A stretch of 64,000 nucleotides of DNA from an uncultured Bacteroidales bacterium (GCA_934695325.1 CAKUVD010000003.1:62001-126000); one strand, 5' to 3'. Shown: positions 35,007-45,458, numbered from the stretch's first letter. The notes: generated from the letters alone by a model not told the origin. Translations and numbers: made by a program.

Positions 35007-36890
35007 TTATCGTCTCGCTTTCTTTTCCTGTTCCTTCATCATCTGGCGCTGCATCTTCTGAGCTTCCTCCAGGCGCTGCTGCCATTTGCTCTTAGGCATC
35101 GGCTTGCCCTCTGAAGCCTTGAGTCTAGCCAGCACATCCTCGGGACGGACGAAGAACTTCTTGATTATCCAGGTCTCAAGCATTGTGATGAGGTTCGAGA
35201 GCAGATAATAATAGGTAAGTCCGGCGGAGAGGCTGTTACAGATGAAGAACATCATTATAGGCATCATCCAGACGCTCATAAAGCGCATCGAAGCCGTGTT
35301 TGGATCATTCGACGACATCTGTCCCTGTGTAGTGATCTTCGAGTAGAAGAACATTGACACAGCCATCAGGAGCGCGAACAGCGAGATGTGGTCTCCGAGC
35401 AGCGGAATCCTCGTACCGAAGTCCAGGAGAGGGATGGTATCGTATGCGCTGAGGTCATCGGCCCAGAGGAACGACTGCTGGCGAAGCTCTATGGACGCCG
35501 GGAAGAACCGGAACATCGCCCAGAGGATAGGCAGCTGCAGCAGCATCGGGAGACATCCTCCCATAGGGTTCACACCCGCCCTCTTGTACAGATCCATCGT
35601 CGCCTGCTGTTTCTTCAGGGCATCCTCCTGCTTAGGATACTTTGCATTGATCTTATCCATCTCCGGCTTGAGGGCCTGCATCTTCGCTGATGAAGAGTAG
35701 GACTTGTATGCGAACGGGAGCACCACGATCTTGATGAAGACGGTCATAAGAAGGATGATGATACCGAAGTTCGAGATGAACTTGTGAAGGAAGTCGAACA
35801 GAGGAATGATCACCCATTTGGTGAACCAGCCGACCATCCAACCTCCGAGAGGGATGATCTTCTCATATTTCTGCCCATAAGACTTCAATGTCCTATAGTG
35901 GTTAGGCCCGAAATAGAACTCATTGTCGATCACCACATTGTCCGCGACTCTGAAATCCCCGCGCATCTTGGCGGAGCAGTTCATCAGATTATGTGAAGGA
36001 TCGTCTTCCTGAACGAAGTCTATGGCGAGCTCACCTGAAGAGAACTGGTTTACAGGCCTCATAATCGCGGAGAAGAACTGCTGCTGGAAGGCGAACCACT
36101 CCACACGATTCTCTATGCGTTTGTCCGCATTACGGCCGCGTCCGATTTCCTCAGGCTTCTTGTCTCCGCCGAAGTAATAGTCCACCTTGGAGTACTGCAC
36201 CTCGTTCTTGTAGCCTTTCTCCATCCTCGGGACAGTGACATCCCAGTCAAAGTCATAATAAGCCACGTTCCTCGGGATGATTCCGTCCATTCCGACGAAT
36301 GAAATCTCGTTGCTCACGACATAGGAGCCTTCCTTCAATGCATATCTCTGTTGGATATACCCACCGTTCCTGAACGGAAGGCGCATCACGATGGATGAAT
36401 CAGTCTTCTCGGCAAGCAGGAACACGAAATCCTTCGTGTTTATGTTTTCACCGGCATAGATGCCAAGTCCCATTTCACTGTCGCCAGGTCTGAACAGATA
36501 CAGGTCAGTGGAGTCGTAATTTCTATAATTCTTGACACGGACTGCATACGGCTGGGCGCCACGTGTAGTGAATTCTACTGCAATCTTGTCATTCTCGATC
36601 CTATAGAAACTCTCTGAGGCATTGTGCGCCTCTTCCAGGAGAGAATCCTTGTAAATGGCTGCAGGAGCATAGTTTTCAGCGACGAGGCTGTCTCCGGTCA
36701 CTGTATCTGCAACTGGCAGTCTGCCTGCGATGCTGTCCGCCTTATACTGGGCAAGCCTTTCTGCACGGGCTATTGAATCCAGCTGCGCCTGATATGCCCT
36801 CTGCTTTTCATACTGCTTTGACTGATACCAAGTAAATCCAAGAAAGATGAACCCGATAAGGACAAAGCCGATAATAGTATTTTTATTCAT
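35007..36890 (-). CDS. yidC: Membrane protein insertase YidC
   Basis: 627 aa. An N-terminal membrane helix (TIIGFVLIGFIFLGFTWY) and a large periplasmic beta domain precede the conserved insertase core of five helices: FGIIILLMTVFIKIVVLPF, the cytoplasmic coiled-coil with AKMQALKPEMDKI, NPMGGCLPMLLQLPILWAMF and GLTYYYLLSNLITMLETW. The tail is basic. It inserts proteins into the inner membrane with or without SecYEG. It lies 3 nt after the DUF349 gene. Confidence 0.96.
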   Translation of the reverse strand: MNKNTIIGFVLIGFIFLGFTWYQSKQYEKQRAYQAQLDSIARAERLAQYKADSIAGRLPVADTVTGDSLVAENYAPAAIYKDSLLEEAHNASESFYRIENDKIAVEFTTRGAQPYAVRVKNYRNYDSTDLYLFRPGDSEMGLGIYAGENINTKDFVFLLAEKTDSSIVMRLPFRNGGYIQQRYALKEGSYVVSNEISFVGMDGIIPRNVAYYDFDWDVTVPRMEKGYKNEVQYSKVDYYFGGDKKPEEIGRGRNADKRIENRVEWFAFQQQFFSAIMRPVNQFSSGELAIDFVQEDDPSHNLMNCSAKMRGDFRVADNVVIDNEFYFGPNHYRTLKSYGQKYEKIIPLGGWMVGWFTKWVIIPLFDFLHKFISNFGIIILLMTVFIKIVVLPFAYKSYSSSAKMQALKPEMDKINAKYPKQEDALKKQQATMDLYKRAGVNPMGGCLPMLLQLPILWAMFRFFPASIELRQQSFLWADDLSAYDTIPLLDFGTRIPLLGDHISLFALLMAVSMFFYSKITTQGQMSSNDPNTASMRFMSVWMMPIMMFFICNSLSAGLTYYYLLSNLITMLETWIIKKFFVRPEDVLARLKASEGKPMPKSKWQQRLEEAQKMQRQMMKEQEKKARR

Positions 36891-36893
36891 TTT

Positions 36894-38732
36894 TTATTTG
36901 TTGTCGTTCTCTTCAAGAGTGTGAATCTGCGCTTCAAGCTCCTTCAGTTCCTTTTTCACTTCCTCAATCCGGGCCTGCATCCGCTCAATCAGAGGCTGAG
37001 AATTCTTGGACATAGCGAAGAAGCCGATGTTGTTCTCGTACGTGTCCAGATCCTGCTGAAGCTTATTGTATTTCTGGATAAGGCGATCCTTCTCGGACTT
37101 GCCCTGGCCGCCGCGCTGTGAACCGCCGCGCCCTGTGCGCGGAACTTCACGGAACTTGGCCGTCATAGCGTCATTATAGGCTTTCGTCACCTTGTCCTTC
37201 TCCTTGAACGGCACGAACCCAATCTCCTGCCATCTGGAGGCGTACTTCTGCCTTGCCTCCTGCTCGCTCACGCCCTCCTCGGGAACATAGGCATTGATCT
37301 CGTCAATGAGCGCCTTCTTGGCCTTCAGGTTGGCGGCATAGTTGTTCTCCGGAGACGAATGCTTGTCCCTCTCCGCGAAGAACTCGTCACACGCCGCACG
37401 GAAGCGCTTCCATAGCTGCTCTGACTTCTTTCTCGGCACTGCCCCGATTTCCTTCCACTGATTCTGGAGATTGATGAACCTGTCGGTGGTCTTTTTCCAC
37501 TCCGTGCTGGTCTTGAGAGCCTCGGCCTCAGTGATTATGGCCATCTTCTTGTCAAGGTTCTCATTCATATTGTCCTTGAACTGCACATAGAAGTCGCGCT
37601 TACGTCCGAAGAACTTGTCGCAAGCCGCACGGAAGCGGTCGTATATCTTCTGGTTCTCTTTCTTGGACGCGAACCCGATGGTCTTCCATTCTTTCTGGAG
37701 ATCCTCGATAGCCTTGGAAAGGGCATTCCACTCATTTGACGACTTGATGTCCTCTTTGGAAGCTATTTCCTCCACTTTCTCGCACAAAGCAGTCTTGGCG
37801 ACAAGATTCTCTGTCTGCTTGGCCTTCTGCGCCTCGAAATATGCCTGATATTTCTTGTTGATCACAGCCGTGGCGGCCTTGAACCTGTCCCATATCTGTT
37901 CCCTGAACTCCTTGGCCACAGGGCCGAACTCCTTCCACTGCTCGTGAAGTTTCTGGAGTTCCTTGAACGCATCCACGACATTCTCGCTCTCGGAAAGTCT
38001 CTCGGCCTCCTGGCAGAACTCCTCCTTCGCCTCGAGGTTCTTCTTGAAGTCAAGGTCGCGCAGGTCACGGTTTATCTGAACCTTGTCATAGAACTGCTCG
38101 ACATAGAACTGGTATGTGTCGTTCAGATTCCTGAAATTCTGTACAGGAACCTGGCCAATGGCACGCCACCTAGCCTGCAAGTCACGGAATGCCGGGAATG
38201 CAGTGCCGAGATCGTCCTGATTCTCGACAAGCGCCTTCAGTTCGTCTATGACAGCCTGCTTTTTCTGAAGGTTGTCTTCTCTTTCCGCCTCCAACTTGCG
38301 GTTATATTCCGCACGCTCCTTCTTATACTTATTATATATAGCCTTGAATCCGCTCTCCAATGCTGCGAAAGGATTCACGATTGCAGACTTAGTATCGCCT
38401 TCTTCCGCAGTCTGTTCATCAGATGCCTCTGACTCCTGCTCCTCACCTGCAGGTTCTTCCACCGGCTCAAGCCCTGCCGCAGCCTTCTCTTTAGAAAGTT
38501 TCTTATAGAATGCTGCCTTTATAGCCTCCGCCTCTTTGGACTTGGACATTCTGTCCTCGCTGTCGGCCAGCTGTTCAAACAACTGTGAGAGCTCGGCCAA
38601 TGACATTTCCGCATAGTTCGGCATCTTTTCCTCATTAACCACTGCCTCCTCAGAGACCTGAGTCTCCTGAGTTCCGGCATTTTCAAGTACATCTGGTGTC
38701 GTTTCTGCACCAGGATTCAATTCTTCACTCAT
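36894..38732 (-). CDS. DUF349-repeat protein
   Basis: 612 aa. After an acidic, low-complexity N-terminus (about 110 residues) come several DUF349 repeats of about 70 residues, each with a pattern such as LQARWRAIGQVP, LHEQWKEFGPVA, LQKEWKTIGFAS and LQNQWKEIGAVP followed by DRFRAACDxFF. The C-terminus is a charged coiled coil (IERMQARIEEVKKELKELEA). DUF349 proteins are common in Bacteroidetes; their role is not established. First gene of an operon with yidC and yggS. Confidence 0.9.
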   Translation of the reverse strand: MSEELNPGAETTPDVLENAGTQETQVSEEAVVNEEKMPNYAEMSLAELSQLFEQLADSEDRMSKSKEAEAIKAAFYKKLSKEKAAAGLEPVEEPAGEEQESEASDEQTAEEGDTKSAIVNPFAALESGFKAIYNKYKKERAEYNRKLEAEREDNLQKKQAVIDELKALVENQDDLGTAFPAFRDLQARWRAIGQVPVQNFRNLNDTYQFYVEQFYDKVQINRDLRDLDFKKNLEAKEEFCQEAERLSESENVVDAFKELQKLHEQWKEFGPVAKEFREQIWDRFKAATAVINKKYQAYFEAQKAKQTENLVAKTALCEKVEEIASKEDIKSSNEWNALSKAIEDLQKEWKTIGFASKKENQKIYDRFRAACDKFFGRKRDFYVQFKDNMNENLDKKMAIITEAEALKTSTEWKKTTDRFINLQNQWKEIGAVPRKKSEQLWKRFRAACDEFFAERDKHSSPENNYAANLKAKKALIDEINAYVPEEGVSEQEARQKYASRWQEIGFVPFKEKDKVTKAYNDAMTAKFREVPRTGRGGSQRGGQGKSEKDRLIQKYNKLQQDLDTYENNIGFFAMSKNSQPLIERMQARIEEVKKELKELEAQIHTLEENDNK

Positions 38733-38796
38733 AATTGATAAGTGTTTCTGTTAATTGATAATGCTATAGAAATCCCGCAGAATTTCATAATAGCGA

Positions 38797-38804
38797 CAAA
38801 TATA
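38797..38804 (-). promoter_or_regulatory. -7 box TATATTTG for DUF349-yidC-yggS
   Basis: The plus strand reads CAAATATA. It gives a leader of about 60 nt. No well-spaced -33 TTTG. Confidence 0.5.
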
Positions 38805-38849
38805 TGAATTAAAATCCAAAAGACCGCACTGAAAGCCATTAAATAAGAC

Positions 38850-38885
38850 AAAAAAGGATGACCTGCCGTCACGGCCCGGTCATCC
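38850..38885 (-). terminator. Hairpin plus T tract upstream of DUF349 gene
   Basis: On the minus strand GGATGACC (38885-38878) pairs with GGTCATCC (38863-38856) across a 14-nt loop, and a T6 follows. It would stop transcription coming from the AraC-type gene that ends at 39121 before it enters the yidC operon. Confidence 0.7.
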
Positions 38886-39120
38886 CCTTCACACACGTGA
38901 AGCCCGTTTACGGAACCGTCATAAAAGAAGTTCCAAGCTTCATTGTATATAAAACAATCAGTTAATAGAGAACTGTTGCAAAGGTGGCAAAAAAACAGTG
39001 ACGGCTCTTGTATATTACGGACAAAATTTGATGATTCCGCAGGAAGTTTGTGAACGAATGAGTTGTAAAATCAGGGCAGAAAACCGCAACATCACCGCCA
39101 GAGAACTAATCTTCAACCAT
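38886..39120. other. Intergenic, no supported gene
   Basis: About 235 nt between the AraC-type stop and the hairpin at 38850-38885. I see no protein-like frame and no promoter match. The distance from the stop codon to the terminator would leave a long 3' UTR. Confidence 0.5.
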
Positions 39121-40284
39121 TTACGAAATACCGGAACGGAATTGCGAGACCGTCGTCCCCATTATTCTCTTGAATGTCCTTGACAATGAAGAAGAATCGG
39201 GGAACCCCGTCTTTGCGGCTATATCAGAAAGCGTAGCATCCGGAGATTCCTTCATTATGCGGATAGCTTCATCCACCCGCAGCGCATTTATCCAAGCGTT
39301 GAAATTCACCTTGTGCACATTGTTCAGGAAATCGGAGAGGACACGTATGCTGACACCCATTTCATCAGCCGCATCGGCCAGCGTGACGCCCTCCCGTAAA
39401 AACGGCCGCTCAGGTCTTCCGCACCACTCCTTTACAGCTTCATCCACGGCCACACCCCCCGCATCCGGAAAAGGATTCGTGACGTCAGCACCCGGCACGG
39501 CACCCTCCGGATTCACGTCCTGATATACGAACGCCGGAGAGACAAGGGAGAATAGTCTCTGGAGATTTATCAATGAAATGGCGAACACAACGAAAAGTAT
39601 TGTCGTGATCCAGATCATTATGGCTGAAGTCAAGGCAGAGACGCTCAGCATATTGAGTCCGGCCAGGATCACATAAAGGAAATAAGCATACAGGACGGAG
39701 GTAAGCTTGCGCCCGCGAATGACGTCAATGCCGGAGTAATACTCGGCGAGGATGTCGTTGTAGCGGTGTACACTCCTGACAAGCCAGACACTGAGGAGAA
39801 CTATCTCAATGAGGATCAAGGCATACAACAATACTGTCGAGACATTGCCGAAGCTGCTATGGATAAAATCACCGTACGACACACCGGAGAAGGTATGCAG
39901 ACAGATGAACACAGAATAATGTACGACCGCCAAAATCACTATCGGAATCTCAAAATGCAGACGGGCCACCCGGTTTATCTTAGGACTGCGGAAAAGTTCC
40001 AGCAGTGACGCCACCGCCATATAAATCTGGAAGAAGAATATCAGTGGACAGAAGAAACTGTTCACCAACATATAATCAGCCTCACGATACCACAGGATCA
40101 CCACGAGGACATCCACCAGTACGTCAAGGTACGAGGCGATGCCTACAAAGAACTTCACTTTACGGAATCCTTTCGCCGACGGCGCAAAATCATTGCGCAC
40201 ACCTGTAAGGACGACTCCCAGCGTGAGGCAAATCATTCCGCTGCAGATATATGTAAGGAACTCAAATAATTTCAGTGTCATCAT
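39121..40284 (-). CDS. Membrane-bound AraC-family regulator (downstream copy)
   Basis: 387 aa. The first ~250 residues hold six or seven hydrophobic helices. After a linker comes an AraC helix-turn-helix domain: LADAADEMGVSIRVLSDFL and on to FNAWINALRVDEAIRIM, then TLSDIAAKTGFPDSSSLSRTFKRIMGTT. The frame can be read from a TTG at 40293, but that codon lies inside the -7 box, so the ATG at 40284 is preferred. It is a paralogue of the regulator at 50261-51538 and lies at the other end of the fimbrial locus. It likely senses an envelope signal and controls surface genes. Confidence 0.87.
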   Translation of the reverse strand: MMTLKLFEFLTYICSGMICLTLGVVLTGVRNDFAPSAKGFRKVKFFVGIASYLDVLVDVLVVILWYREADYMLVNSFFCPLIFFFQIYMAVASLLELFRSPKINRVARLHFEIPIVILAVVHYSVFICLHTFSGVSYGDFIHSSFGNVSTVLLYALILIEIVLLSVWLVRSVHRYNDILAEYYSGIDVIRGRKLTSVLYAYFLYVILAGLNMLSVSALTSAIMIWITTILFVVFAISLINLQRLFSLVSPAFVYQDVNPEGAVPGADVTNPFPDAGGVAVDEAVKEWCGRPERPFLREGVTLADAADEMGVSIRVLSDFLNNVHKVNFNAWINALRVDEAIRIMKESPDATLSDIAAKTGFPDSSSLSRTFKRIMGTTVSQFRSGIS

Positions 40285-40290
40285 AATCTG

Positions 40291-40298
40291 CAAATATA
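40291..40298 (-). promoter_or_regulatory. -7 box TATATTTG, start of AraC-type gene
   Basis: On the minus strand TATATTTG is followed 6 nt later by ATG ATG (40284 and 40281). The transcript would be leaderless or nearly so. The box overlaps the apparent 5' extension of the reading frame and fixes the start. Confidence 0.5.
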
Positions 40299-40359
40299 CA
40301 GGTTTTTCCGTTACGACGAGACAATTTCAGATGATTTCATCACGACCGTGGACGCCGGC

Positions 40360-43300
40360 TCAGTCTTTCCCTACAGCCTTACGGTCAGAGCGGACATCAC
40401 GTATGCAGCGCACATAGTACGATCCGCCTGGATTTACCGTAAGGTTCTGGTCGTTGTTCTGGATGAAACCGTACTTTCCTGCGGAGCCGCTATGGTTGAG
40501 TCCATCAGGGCCAAACGACCAATACGTACGGCTTAAAGTCTCCGCAGGCTTATTCTTGCCGAGATAGTACCTCATTACAGCTATTTCCCTCTGATTAGGT
40601 GACCTGTACCCATCCGGGCAGAAAGGGTTCGGTTTCCCCGCTTCGGAAGTCCTGTCGATCTGGTCGTTGAACTCCTTGAAACTCATCCTATAGCTTGTGC
40701 CCACACTGGAATCAGACTTATAGATCTCGAAATTCCTGTACAAGCGGTTCTCCACGGAGTACTCGTCCGCAAACGGAAGCTCACCGCTGGTATAATATCG
40801 GATGCACATATCGTTCAGATATTTTGCGCTGACAGAAAAGTTACCGTCCTCATTCTTCTCCACTTGAATCAACTGCTGAGGCTCCGATTCCACACTGTAG
40901 GTATTGTCCGAAATGCCTTCCAGAAAGCCAAGATTCCTGACACAACGAACTGAAGATTTCTTCAGATGCTGCCAAGTCGCATCATAATTTCCAGTGGAAA
41001 TACCTTCCTCCGCCCATACAATAGTAGGATTGTTGCTATTACGACCTCTTGTATAACTGGTACTGGAGACTATGTGCTGCTGCCATTTCTGCTCATCATC
41101 CGACAACTTTTCTTCCGGAGTCCTGTTATACAGCCTGACATCATCATCCAGCACATCATTTCCGAAAAATATCTCCAAAAGCTGGTTGATGGAAGCCAGA
41201 TACCAACGGACTTCGCTTCTGTCAATCCTGCCATCGCCATTGTTATCTCGGTTACGCGTCAAGCAGGCATACCTCAAATAGTTATATTCATCCTTCTGCA
41301 AAGGGACATCATCAGGTTTCTCCCAATCAACGAACTCGCCCCACAGCACCCCCGAAGAGAAAGCCTTGTTTTTATACAGCCCCCACTCGATGCAGGTATT
41401 CAAGAGGCCGTTGGAATCACTGTCGTTGCCACGAAGTTCCGAACTTCCGGAACTCCAATATGTCCTGGAACCTCCGAACTCATCCACACTTTCAATGCCC
41501 CACGCCGTCGTCAAGTCTGTCAAGTCCTCATCAGTACTGAATATGGAGACAATGGACTTCTGCTGGATAGTAATGACTGAGGCCGTAACCATAGACTCAA
41601 GATCCCTGCTGACCTCAGAATTGCTGAGGATATGCATTTTACGGTCATCCTTATTCACGAACTTCTTCCACAGCGACGAATACGAGCGGTACGGACGCAC
41701 AGGCTCCTGATCATAATAATACTCATCAATGAATGCTGTCACTCGAATTTTTCTGTCCCTGATGTCCGAGGAAGCCTTGTGGTCAAATGCATTGTCCTTG
41801 CCGTCCCTGTATTTCTGGACTTCGTTTTTTATATATGCCACCAGCTGCACCACATCCATCGCTCCGTCATTATGATACCCCGCCAAGCCATCCGTTCCAT
41901 CATCTTCTTTGTTGGTGACGGCATCGCGCTTTTCATAATACGACACAAACCCGCGCGGAGTATATTTCCTTCTATCCGACAGATAGTTCCCGTCAGAATC
42001 CTGCTTATTGAGCCTAAAGCGAACCCACTTATAATCCAGGTTATCCAAGCCCTTTTCAGGCCCGCCGGACGAGAACGGTGTTTCCACGAACCAAGTCAGG
42101 TTGTCGCCCAGGTATTCATCGTTCTGGCCGAAGAAATTACCCAGTGAGAATGTGAATGTCCGACTGGAATAATGGCTGTCGCATATAGCAATCTCTTCCT
42201 TGGCGACTGTGATGTCACCAGTTGCGCCTGGCTGTCTTTCGTCAAATTCCGCATCAGAGTCATTGCTCGTGCTCACCTCTACACGTATACTGTTCACAGA
42301 ATTGACCGTGACGGTATATGTATAGGAAGTGTTGCGCTCAACATTGAAATTATCATAGCCGGAATACGTATCCTTGCTGCTTCCAGGGCCGAGTGAGTCA
42401 ATCTTGGCGCTCCAATCTCCGAGATGGATTATATACTGGACATCGCCTCCCAGGACCGTACCGTCCGGATCACCCTTTAGTTCCATCTCGACTTTACCGG
42501 TCACGACCACATAGGCGGAAAAGTCGTTGGCATATTCAAAGAGCCTCATATCACGGCTCCTGTCCACTCCGTTATCCTCATAAGTCACAGTACAGCTCCC
42601 GTTGTGTCCTTGAGCATCTTTCACACAACGGCTTCTGTCCTGGTATGACCTACATTTCTTCTTAGGCTCCTGCCTGTTTTCCAACATATAGAAAGAAAAT
42701 CCCGCCTTGTCATTGGAAGGAAAATCTTCGAAATAGGAATAGTCTGTATTGAAAAAATCATCCGCCCATCCGGAATAATCGGAGACAGGCACAGAAGGGT
42801 CAGGATTCGCAGAGTCATTGCCGTAAGAGGCAGTCACGCCTCTTTCCGCATAACTGAGAAGGTACGATGTCCTGGGGACATTGACCACCTTCCACTTGCC
42901 AGGCTTGAATGACTTTATGACCTGTCCCCTTTCATCAGGACGGCTGCCGGTCTGGAACACAAAACGTATCTTGGACGTAAGCCTCCGAAGAGTGACAGGC
43001 TCCTTATGGACAGAGACCTCCACCGCCTTGGAGGCATCAGCACCTTGAACTGAGACATTGTCCGTCATTCCGCTCATCGTAAGGAATCCGTTCCTGTTCA
43101 CCGTAAGCTGCTGTAGCTCCCCGGTGAAGTTCTTCAGGTCGTTCTCTTCCTTCACGGCATTGGCCAGAAGGTCCGATGACACACTGAAAATATCTTCATC
43201 AAGATTGGCAAACAAATATACTTTCATATTCTCCCCGGCGGCAGTCTTCATACGGAACACTCCCTGGCCGGAAGTGCGGCTTCCAGCCGTATTGTCCACA

Positions 43301-43614
43301 TACCAGCTGTTGTTAAGAGACGATGTCACCAATTCCGCCCCGGTCTTCCTGTTCTTGGAATCAAAGAACTGGCTGCCGGCAAGTCTGCCGTCACTGCCGA
43401 ACACGAATACGTAGAAATTCTTTATCTGACTCTCATATGACTCTCCGAGCGTCGCACGGGTCTCTATCTGAACACGTTCAGCCGCACCGAAACTCATCTG
43501 CAGGACGCCATCGCCTTCAGTCAGTCCATATCCGGCCGGCGCCTGCTCCCTGACACAGCCGCATAAGGCCGCCGCCAGAAGAATGAACACGCATCTATAA
43601 ATATATCTCTTCAT
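40360..43614 (-). CDS. Large fimbrial tip-type lipoprotein (DUF4906-like)
   Basis: 1084 aa from the ATG at 43614, 1 nt after the upstream stop. Lipoprotein signal with lipobox LCGC (Cys20). The N-terminal third is a fimbrillin-like beta sandwich (SQIKNFYVFVFGSDGRLAGS). The C-terminal third has the block CPDGYRSPNQREIAVMRYYL followed by a YYVRCIRD end, which I associate with DUF4906 proteins of Bacteroidales fimbrial loci. Such proteins are thought to cap the pilus tip and bind ligands. Last gene of the fimbrial operon. Confidence 0.8.
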   Translation of the reverse strand: MKRYIYRCVFILLAAALCGCVREQAPAGYGLTEGDGVLQMSFGAAERVQIETRATLGESYESQIKNFYVFVFGSDGRLAGSQFFDSKNRKTGAELVTSSLNNSWYVDNTAGSRTSGQGVFRMKTAAGENMKVYLFANLDEDIFSVSSDLLANAVKEENDLKNFTGELQQLTVNRNGFLTMSGMTDNVSVQGADASKAVEVSVHKEPVTLRRLTSKIRFVFQTGSRPDERGQVIKSFKPGKWKVVNVPRTSYLLSYAERGVTASYGNDSANPDPSVPVSDYSGWADDFFNTDYSYFEDFPSNDKAGFSFYMLENRQEPKKKCRSYQDRSRCVKDAQGHNGSCTVTYEDNGVDRSRDMRLFEYANDFSAYVVVTGKVEMELKGDPDGTVLGGDVQYIIHLGDWSAKIDSLGPGSSKDTYSGYDNFNVERNTSYTYTVTVNSVNSIRVEVSTSNDSDAEFDERQPGATGDITVAKEEIAICDSHYSSRTFTFSLGNFFGQNDEYLGDNLTWFVETPFSSGGPEKGLDNLDYKWVRFRLNKQDSDGNYLSDRRKYTPRGFVSYYEKRDAVTNKEDDGTDGLAGYHNDGAMDVVQLVAYIKNEVQKYRDGKDNAFDHKASSDIRDRKIRVTAFIDEYYYDQEPVRPYRSYSSLWKKFVNKDDRKMHILSNSEVSRDLESMVTASVITIQQKSIVSIFSTDEDLTDLTTAWGIESVDEFGGSRTYWSSGSSELRGNDSDSNGLLNTCIEWGLYKNKAFSSGVLWGEFVDWEKPDDVPLQKDEYNYLRYACLTRNRDNNGDGRIDRSEVRWYLASINQLLEIFFGNDVLDDDVRLYNRTPEEKLSDDEQKWQQHIVSSTSYTRGRNSNNPTIVWAEEGISTGNYDATWQHLKKSSVRCVRNLGFLEGISDNTYSVESEPQQLIQVEKNEDGNFSVSAKYLNDMCIRYYTSGELPFADEYSVENRLYRNFEIYKSDSSVGTSYRMSFKEFNDQIDRTSEAGKPNPFCPDGYRSPNQREIAVMRYYLGKNKPAETLSRTYWSFGPDGLNHSGSAGKYGFIQNNDQNLTVNPGGSYYVRCIRDVRSDRKAVGKD

Positions 43615-43615
43615 A

Positions 43616-45457
43616 TCAGTCAAATGTGGTCCCATTGTCATTCTTGTCCCACGGAGCCACCTCGAATGAGAACTGTCCTACATTCTGGTTATAGGACACC
43701 TTCAGATGTATCCGCAGAAAGTCATTACGCTTTATCTCCGTAATTTTAGCGCCCTTCTCCTTCAATGTCATAACTGTGGAATTGCCCACGACAGAATGAA
43801 CCGGATAGAACTGGAACTTGTCGTTGTCGGCAAGCGACGAGTCAGGCCAGAAACCGATGTCCCTCTTCTGGATGCCGCCGTTCACGTTCAGGTATATCTT
43901 CTGCCCGCCATAATTTTCCAATTCAATGTCATTTCCTCTGCGGTCAACCACTTTCAGCGCGAAAGAACTGTTGCCGGCATCAACGAACTTGAAGCGCGTC
44001 ATTCTGTTCGAGTCCCCGGAAAGAATGCACTTGGACCCATAGTTGAATGTCTCCCCGCTGTCAGGGTCCGTATAGTTCTTGTCACCTACTTTATCGGCAT
44101 CAGACTCACCATACGGTGCCACATATACATCAGTATCGTGAAGAAGGGACAGGCTCCTCAAGACATATACGCCGTCGGCATCACCGTCCAAGTGCTCTAT
44201 CTGCCAGATATAGTTCCTGTCCGGATTATAGAATATCGCCTCATTGTTCCCCTGGTCGGCACGAACAATCTCGTACCGCTCATCTGTCTCCGAGAACCAA
44301 TGATATAGGTACTCCTTGCGGTCATATTTGCCGATATAAAACGTGCTCCCGGCTTTAAGGGAATCCAAGGAAGAGACCGGATCCGCGCTGGCCCGGAATT
44401 CCGGATCCATACCATCATAATATACTGACAATGAATATGCAAATGGATTGTCCAGGCTCCTGTTTTCGTTAATGTAGCCGTCGAATACTCCCTGCCGCAC
44501 TCCAGGCTCAACCCTCAGAGGATCCTCCACCGAACCTTTGAAGCTTATTATCGCCCTGTTGCTTCCCACGGCCGGAGCACCGAGCCCTGTATCGTAATAA
44601 TTAAGAGAATAGTCGCTTCTCTGAAACAGCCACGAATCCTTGCGCGTAAAGGAGTCACTGAAGGCCAACGTATTTATATTCAGCACCTCGGAACTGTTAT
44701 TCGTGATGTCAATCCTTACTCTGGCGGCTGTGCGGAGGAGTTCAAGACGAGCCTTGTTCCCGCCATATTTCAGCGTTATGTCAGTCCCTGCTGAAAGCCA
44801 TTGGCCCACCTTGGGATAAAGGTACGGGAACTCGCTTGTCTCGCCGACCACAGGACTGGATATGTCGATCTTGGTGTCATAGACCTCGGAGAAATCCACC
44901 AGTTCACCATTGACAAGCCTGTCCTTGACATCCCGGAACTTGCTGAAGAGGCCGCCATAATACTCCCTGGCCAAATCACCATAAGGAAGAGCCGCAGCAT
45001 ATAACTTATAAGCACCGCGTCTCAAGTCCTCGCCGTGCTTCGCTTCACTATGAGAGAATGTCACACGTGCGGATGAGGAATATGTAAGAGTAGTGTCAAT
45101 GCTCCCGTCACCGACCAGAAACCCATTGTCTCCGTCAAGGTCATCCGATCCGCGATGTATATCTCTGAATGCGACAATTTTACCGTCCTTCACTACCATC
45201 ACGACCAACTCCGCCATAATGCGTCCGTCCACCGCCAACGCCCCGACAGCCATATTCTCCGGATGATCCGGATCGTCCAGTCCTGCAAGAGAATAGTCTT
45301 CGCCCGCCCGGGTATTCCCGTACAAGACACCTCCAGAATACGCCGAGAAATCCAATGTCAGAGACACCGGCCCTTCTGGTTCAACGCCTTCACCGCACGA
45401 ACATCCTACTGCCACGACGGCGGCAAGGCAAATATATATTCTCTTCCAAAAAGTCAT
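43616..45457 (-). CDS. Fimbrial accessory lipoprotein
   Basis: 613 aa. Lipobox VAVGC (Cys19). Beta-rich throughout, with an N-terminal segment like fimbrillin accessory proteins (RVTFSHSEAKHGEDLRRGAY) and a C-terminal lectin-like trefoil region (QIEHLDGDADGVYVLRSLSL, and FALKVVDRRGNDIELENYGG). It lies 1 nt after the preceding fimbrillin and 1 nt before the tip-type gene, so it is part of the same operon. Likely a minor structural subunit or adhesin. The exact family is not recognised. Confidence 0.75.
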   Translation of the reverse strand: MTFWKRIYICLAAVVAVGCSCGEGVEPEGPVSLTLDFSAYSGGVLYGNTRAGEDYSLAGLDDPDHPENMAVGALAVDGRIMAELVVMVVKDGKIVAFRDIHRGSDDLDGDNGFLVGDGSIDTTLTYSSSARVTFSHSEAKHGEDLRRGAYKLYAAALPYGDLAREYYGGLFSKFRDVKDRLVNGELVDFSEVYDTKIDISSPVVGETSEFPYLYPKVGQWLSAGTDITLKYGGNKARLELLRTAARVRIDITNNSSEVLNINTLAFSDSFTRKDSWLFQRSDYSLNYYDTGLGAPAVGSNRAIISFKGSVEDPLRVEPGVRQGVFDGYINENRSLDNPFAYSLSVYYDGMDPEFRASADPVSSLDSLKAGSTFYIGKYDRKEYLYHWFSETDERYEIVRADQGNNEAIFYNPDRNYIWQIEHLDGDADGVYVLRSLSLLHDTDVYVAPYGESDADKVGDKNYTDPDSGETFNYGSKCILSGDSNRMTRFKFVDAGNSSFALKVVDRRGNDIELENYGGQKIYLNVNGGIQKRDIGFWPDSSLADNDKFQFYPVHSVVGNSTVMTLKEKGAKITEIKRNDFLRIHLKVSYNQNVGQFSFEVAPWDKNDNGTTFD

Positions 45458-45458
45458 A

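Noticed and set aside
38998..39183. A 61-codon plus-strand frame in the spacer after the AraC-type gene
   Set aside because: It overlaps the end of the AraC coding sequence on the other strand and has no homology pattern, promoter or ribosome-binding site.
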